The notes under the pieces were generated by a model. The model saw only the letters and a list, made by a program, of their open reading frames with translations, had not been told where the DNA came from and searched no databases. The position numbers and the translations under genes were made by a program. Below, one piece after another: positions 60,830-64,000 of a stretch of DNA of 64,000 bases (position 1 is the first letter of the stretch; every line of letters starts with the position of its first letter). Source of the stretch: Pseudomonadota bacterium (GTDB lineage Bacteria; Pseudomonadota; Alphaproteobacteria; Dongiales; Dongiaceae); NCBI GenBank assembly GCA_016183985.1, contig JACPDN010000013.1, positions 62,001 to 126,000 on the forward strand, written 5' to 3'.

Positions 60830-61578
60830 CGGGTGATCTGAAGGGGAAACGCGTTCTGGTGACAGGCGGCGCGACGGGGATTGGCGCTGCCATCTCGCGC
60901 GCTTTGGCAGAGGCCGGGGCGGCTGTCGCCGTGCATTACCATGCCGGCAAGGCAGCGGCGGACAAACTGGTTGCGGAGAAGAAATCCGTGGCCGCTTTTG
61001 GTGCCGATCTGGCCAAGGCCGATTCCTGTGTCGCACTCGTCGCGTCGGTCGTCGAGAAGCTGGGCGGGCTCGATATCCTCGTCAACAATGCCGGCGGCAT
61101 GGTGGGGCGCAAGCCTCTGAGCGAGATTGACGATGCGTTCATCGACGAGGTCTTCGATCTTAACGTGCGCTCGACGGTGCATTGCTGCCGCGCGGCGCTG
61201 GTGCCTTTCAAGGCACGGAAGAGCGGAATCATCATCAATGTCAGCTCCGTCTCGGCCATCACCGGCGGCAGCCCGGGATCGAGCATCTATAGCGGCGCCA
61301 AGGGTTTCATCTCGACCTTCACGCGCTCGCTGGCGCGGGAATTGGCGCCCGACGGCATTCGTGTCAATGCGGTGTCACCGGGCACCATCCACACCGATTT
61401 TCATGTGCGCCATTCGACGCCCGAGAAACTGGAAGCGACGCGCAAGACCATCCCACAGCAACGCCTCGGCACGGCCGAGGATTGCGCCGGGACCGTGCTC
61501 TATCTCGCCTCCGATAGCCTGTCCGGCTATGTCACCGGACAGGTCATTGAGGTCAATGGCGGGCAGTTGATGGTCTAG
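60826..61578 (+). CDS. Short-chain dehydrogenase/reductase
   Basis: 250 residues, a classical SDR: TGGATGIGAAISRAL, NNAGG, VSSVSAITGG (catalytic Ser), IYSGAKGF (Tyr and Lys) and the C-terminal YVTGQVIEVNGGQLMV. The ATG at 60826 overlaps the cyclase stop, with AGGGA upstream, so translation is coupled to the cyclase although the function looks unrelated. It converges on the Gfo/Idh/MocA gene with a 4-base overlap. The next two genes are sugar enzymes, so it may act in the same catabolism. Confidence 0.86.
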   Translation: MTGDLKGKRVLVTGGATGIGAAISRALAEAGAAVAVHYHAGKAAADKLVAEKKSVAAFGADLAKADSCVALVASVVEKLGGLDILVNNAGGMVGRKPLSEIDDAFIDEVFDLNVRSTVHCCRAALVPFKARKSGIIINVSSVSAITGGSPGSSIYSGAKGFISTFTRSLARELAPDGIRVNAVSPGTIHTDFHVRHSTPEKLEATRKTIPQQRLGTAEDCAGTVLYLASDSLSGYVTGQVIEVNGGQLMV

Positions 61579-62756
61579 ATCTTCGGCAGCTTCACCCAGG
61601 CGGCGTTTCGCGCTGACGACTTCACCGCCGCTTCAACAAAGGCGACACCGCGGGCGCCGTCGACGACGGTGGGATAAAGGACGGCCGGATCGGCGCGGCG
61701 GCGATGGCGCGAAGCGCGGATTGCGGCGGCGACCTCCGTATAGATGTTGGCAAAGCCCTCGAGATAGCCCTCCGGATGTCCCGGCGGGACGCGGGTCATG
61801 CGAGCTGCAGCCGCATTCGCGGCACCGGTACCACGTGCGATGACGCGGGTCGGCTCGCCATAGGGCGACCAGAGCAACTGGTTGGGATGCTCCTGATGCC
61901 ATTCCAGCCCGCCTTTCGGGCCATAGAGGCGCAGGCGCAGATTGTTTTCATTGCCGGGGCTGACCTGGCTGGTCCACAGCATGCCCTTGGCGCCACCCTT
62001 GAAGCGCAGCAGCACATGGGCGTTATCATCGAGCTTTCGTCCTGGCACGAAACGCGAGAGATCGGCCGCGAGCGAATCCAAGGTGAGGCCGCTGACGAAA
62101 CAGGCGAGGTTGTAGGCATGCGTGCCGACATCGCCCAGCGATCCGCCGACGCCGGATTGCTTGGGATCGGCGCGCCATGCGGCCTGCTTCTGGCCGGTCG
62201 CTTCCAACTTCTCAGTCAGCCAATCTTGCGGATACTCCACCTGCACGACGCGCAATGGCCCAAGGGCACCATCAGCCACCATCTGCCGCGCATGCCGCAC
62301 CATGGGATAGCCGGTGTAGTTATAGGTGACGGCCAGTAGCTTGCGGGCCTTCTTGGCGCGGCGCTGCAGGTCGAGCGCATCCTTTAGCGTCGTCGTCATC
62401 GGCTTGTCGCAGATGACATGAATGCCGGCATCGAGGAAAGCACGGGCTGCGGGTGCATGAAGGTGGTTCGGTGTCACGATGGCAACTGCCTCGATGCCGT
62501 CTTCGCGCGCCGCTTCCTTCAGCGCCATGGTTTCGAAATCGCTGTAAATGCGATCGCGCGCGAGGCCGAGGGCGGCGCCGGAGCGTTTGGCCTTGGCTGG
62601 TGTCGAGGAGAGGGCGCCGGCCACGAAGTCGAACTGGTCGTCCATGCGGGCGGCGAGCCGGTGCACGGCACCGATGAAGGCGCCTTCGCCGCCGCCGATC
62701 ATACCGAGACGGATGCGATCTTTCCCGCCTTTTTCCTTGCTGCCTTCGATGGGCAT
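61575..62756 (-). CDS. Gfo/Idh/MocA family oxidoreductase
   Basis: 393 residues. NAD(P) Rossmann domain: IRLGMIGGGEGAFIGAVHRLAARMD, AIVTPNHLHAPAARAFLDAGIHVICDKPMTTTL with the EKP-type DKP catalytic Lys. The second domain has VGGSLGDVGTHAYNLACF (HxxN/His catalytic motif) and LRLYGPKGGLEWHQEHP. Oxidises or epimerises sugars or inositols. 14 bases after the sugar isomerase/epimerase gene, and a probable xylose isomerase precedes that, so this looks like a pentose/polyol operon. Confidence 0.9.
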   Translation of the reverse strand: MPIEGSKEKGGKDRIRLGMIGGGEGAFIGAVHRLAARMDDQFDFVAGALSSTPAKAKRSGAALGLARDRIYSDFETMALKEAAREDGIEAVAIVTPNHLHAPAARAFLDAGIHVICDKPMTTTLKDALDLQRRAKKARKLLAVTYNYTGYPMVRHARQMVADGALGPLRVVQVEYPQDWLTEKLEATGQKQAAWRADPKQSGVGGSLGDVGTHAYNLACFVSGLTLDSLAADLSRFVPGRKLDDNAHVLLRFKGGAKGMLWTSQVSPGNENNLRLRLYGPKGGLEWHQEHPNQLLWSPYGEPTRVIARGTGAANAAAARMTRVPPGHPEGYLEGFANIYTEVAAAIRASRHRRRADPAVLYPTVVDGARGVAFVEAAVKSSARNAAWVKLPKI

Positions 62757-62770
62757 TGCCGTTCTCCCCT

Positions 62771-63826
62771 TTAGATGCCGAGCATGCGGCGATTGGCGGC
62801 CTTGTCGGTACCGCCGCCGGCGAAGTCGTCGAAGGCCTTTTCGGTCACGCGGATGATGTGGTCGCGGATGAAGAGGGCGCCTTCGCGTGCGCCGTCCTCA
62901 GGATGCTTCAGGCAGCATTCCCATTCGAGGACAGCCCAGCCTTTGAAATCATAGGCGGCGAATTTCGAGAAGATCGCGCTGAAATCGACCTGGCCATCGC
63001 CTAGCGAGCGGAAGCGGCCGGCACGATTGACCCAGCTTTGATAGCCGCCATAGACGCCCTGACGACCGGTCGGGTTGAACTCGGCATCCTTCACGTGAAA
63101 CATCTTGATGCGCTCGTGGTAGATGTCGATGTAGTCGAGATAATCGAGGCATTGCAGGATGAAATGCGACGGGTCGTAGAGGATGTTGCAGCGAGGATGG
63201 TTGTTCACGCGCTCGAGAAACATCTCGAAGGTGACGCCGTCATGGAGATCCTCACCGGGATGGATCTCATAGCAGACGTCGACGCCGACCTTGTCAAAGG
63301 CGTTGAGGATTGGCAGCCAGCGCTTGGCGAGTTCCTCGAAGGCCGTATCGGTGAGGCCCTTGGGCCGTTGCGGCCAGGGATAAATGAAAGGCCATTCGAG
63401 CGCGCCGGAGAAGGTGACATGGGCGTTGAGGCCGAGATTGGCGGAGGCCTTCGCCGCCAGCATCATCTGGTCGACTGCCCATTTCTGCCGCGCCTTCGGA
63501 TTGCCGCGCACCTTAGGAGGCGCGAACCCGTCGAAGGCTTGATCGTATGCCGGATGCACGGCGACAAGCTGTCCCTGCAAATGCGTCGAAAGCTCGGTGA
63601 TGGTGATGCCGTGGCTCTTGGCGACGCCTTTCAGCTCGTCGCAATAGGTCTTCGACTTCGCGGCCTTTTCCAGATCGATCATGCGGCCGTCCCAGCTCGG
63701 CACCTGGACGCCCTTGAAACCGAGTGTCGCCGCCCATTTGCAGATAGAGTCAAAGGAATTGAACGGTGCCTTGTCGCCGGCAAACTGCGCCAGGAAAATG
63801 GCTGGTCCTTTGATGGTGGTGGCCAT
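62771..63826 (-). CDS. Sugar phosphate isomerase/epimerase (xylose isomerase-like TIM barrel)
   Basis: 351 residues of the AP_endonuc_2 superfamily: WAATLGFKGVQVPSWDG, SHGITITELSTHLQGQLVA, VCYEIHPGEDLHDG (metal Glu), CNILYDPSHFILQCLDYLDYIDIYHERIKMFHVKDAE (Asp and His ligands) and DFKGWAVLEWECCL (Glu). Resembles IolE/IolH-like and hydroxypyruvate-isomerase-like enzymes. Commonly paired with Gfo/Idh/MocA dehydrogenases, as here. Confidence 0.88.
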   Translation of the reverse strand: MATTIKGPAIFLAQFAGDKAPFNSFDSICKWAATLGFKGVQVPSWDGRMIDLEKAAKSKTYCDELKGVAKSHGITITELSTHLQGQLVAVHPAYDQAFDGFAPPKVRGNPKARQKWAVDQMMLAAKASANLGLNAHVTFSGALEWPFIYPWPQRPKGLTDTAFEELAKRWLPILNAFDKVGVDVCYEIHPGEDLHDGVTFEMFLERVNNHPRCNILYDPSHFILQCLDYLDYIDIYHERIKMFHVKDAEFNPTGRQGVYGGYQSWVNRAGRFRSLGDGQVDFSAIFSKFAAYDFKGWAVLEWECCLKHPEDGAREGALFIRDHIIRVTEKAFDDFAGGGTDKAANRRMLGI

Positions 63827-63879
63827 GATCGTCTCTCCCGTTTGGCGCCTTGTGGCCGGCGCGTTTTTCCCGATAGTGA

Positions 63880-64000
63880 TCAGAAGTAGCTGTTGACGAG
63901 ATTCTCCAGATATTCCTGCTGGCCCGAGCGCGGCTGCGGCTCTGTATTGCGCGCCTCAACGGCGGCTGCGATTTCGGCCAGCGATTTCTTGCCGGAGAGG
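63880..64000 (-). CDS. Probable xylose isomerase, C-terminal fragment (5' end outside window)
   Basis: Reading the minus strand into the TGA at 63880-63882 gives 39 residues, including SLAEIAAAVEARN and ending PRSGQQEYLENLVNSYF. The RxGxQExLENxxN ending is the closing signature I know from xylose isomerases. It runs out of the window, so no catalytic residues are visible. Collinear with the isomerase/epimerase and dehydrogenase genes (54-base gap to the next start), suggesting a sugar operon. Confidence 0.55.
   Translation of the reverse strand, partial: LSGKKSLAEIAAAVEARNTEPQPRSGQQEYLENLVNSYF

Noticed and set aside
1-64000. CRISPR arrays, prophage, integrase or transposase genes
   Set aside because: No regularly spaced identical repeats and no frame resembling such proteins was found; the repeats present are dispersed palindromes or short tandem units.

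Overview
The window looks like chromosomal core sequence from a GC-rich (roughly 60-65% by eye) alphaproteobacterium, probably Rhodospirillales. The markers are a nuclear-type NDUFA12 complex I subunit next to mlaD and a DUF2155 gene, a B12-dependent class II ribonucleotide reductase (nrdJ), a DUF482 acyltransferase, and a full isc operon (not suf) headed by cysE and iscR. The order-level placement is inference from gene content. I see no phage, integrase, transposase or CRISPR array. About 60 protein genes (two cut by the window edges) and one tRNA gene are supported.

Layout. 1-7 kb: tail of a LysR regulator; a ridA / DUF482 / flavoprotein operon; a hydroxylysine-kinase-like phosphotransferase with a class III aminotransferase of the phospho-lyase type; a cupin; and an SDR without the usual catalytic residues. 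7-11 kb: nrdJ with a strong terminator and a structured leader. 11-17.4 kb: DMT transporter, acetyltransferase, NDUFA12-mlaD-small ORF-DUF2155, and on the other strand aat and aroQ-accB-accC. 17.5-19.3 kb: a membrane-free chemoreceptor fused to a solute-binding domain. 19.3-24.3 kb: DsbA-like protein, M48 protease with TPRs, a lipoprotein-type gamma-glutamyltransferase and an aminotransferase. 24.4-32.4 kb: tyrS, anmK, a membrane-anchored methyltransferase, a TauD dioxygenase, an SDR, a GFA protein, a second DMT transporter and a PAS_5 protein. 32.4-33.1 kb is a non-genic stretch with a degenerate 27-bp repeat. 33.1-36.1 kb: bacteriohemerythrin followed by a chemoreceptor that ends in its own hemerythrin domain, so an oxygen-taxis pair.

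36.1-44.7 kb: alpha/beta hydrolase, then cysE-iscR-two cysteine desulfurases-iscU-iscA-hscB-hscA-fdx-iscX, a complete iron-sulfur assembly line joined to cysteine synthesis. An excellent IscR type-1-like site overlaps the promoter. HscB carries the CxxC/CxxC zinc module typical of mitochondrial HSCB. 44.8-52.1 kb: hydrolase, mnmA (a user of cysteine-desulfurase sulfur), SCP2 protein, tRNA-Met, a YegD-type Hsp70, an RlmL-like methyltransferase and sdaA. 52.2-54.4 kb: a membrane protein and an ornithine cyclodeaminase homologue.

54.4-60.8 kb is the most unusual locus: a secreted beta-propeller/caspase-fold protein and an outer-membrane barrel on one strand, and divergently an exported protein plus a CHASE2-class III cyclase. 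The shared intergenic region holds a perfect CRP-type palindrome (TGTGA-N6-TCACA), suggesting that cAMP made by the cyclase feeds back on the locus. 60.8-64 kb: SDR, Gfo/Idh/MocA dehydrogenase, sugar isomerase/epimerase and the 3' end of a probable xylose isomerase, a sugar-use module.

Several intergenic gaps contain composite palindromic repeats (REP/BIME-like), in at least two families.
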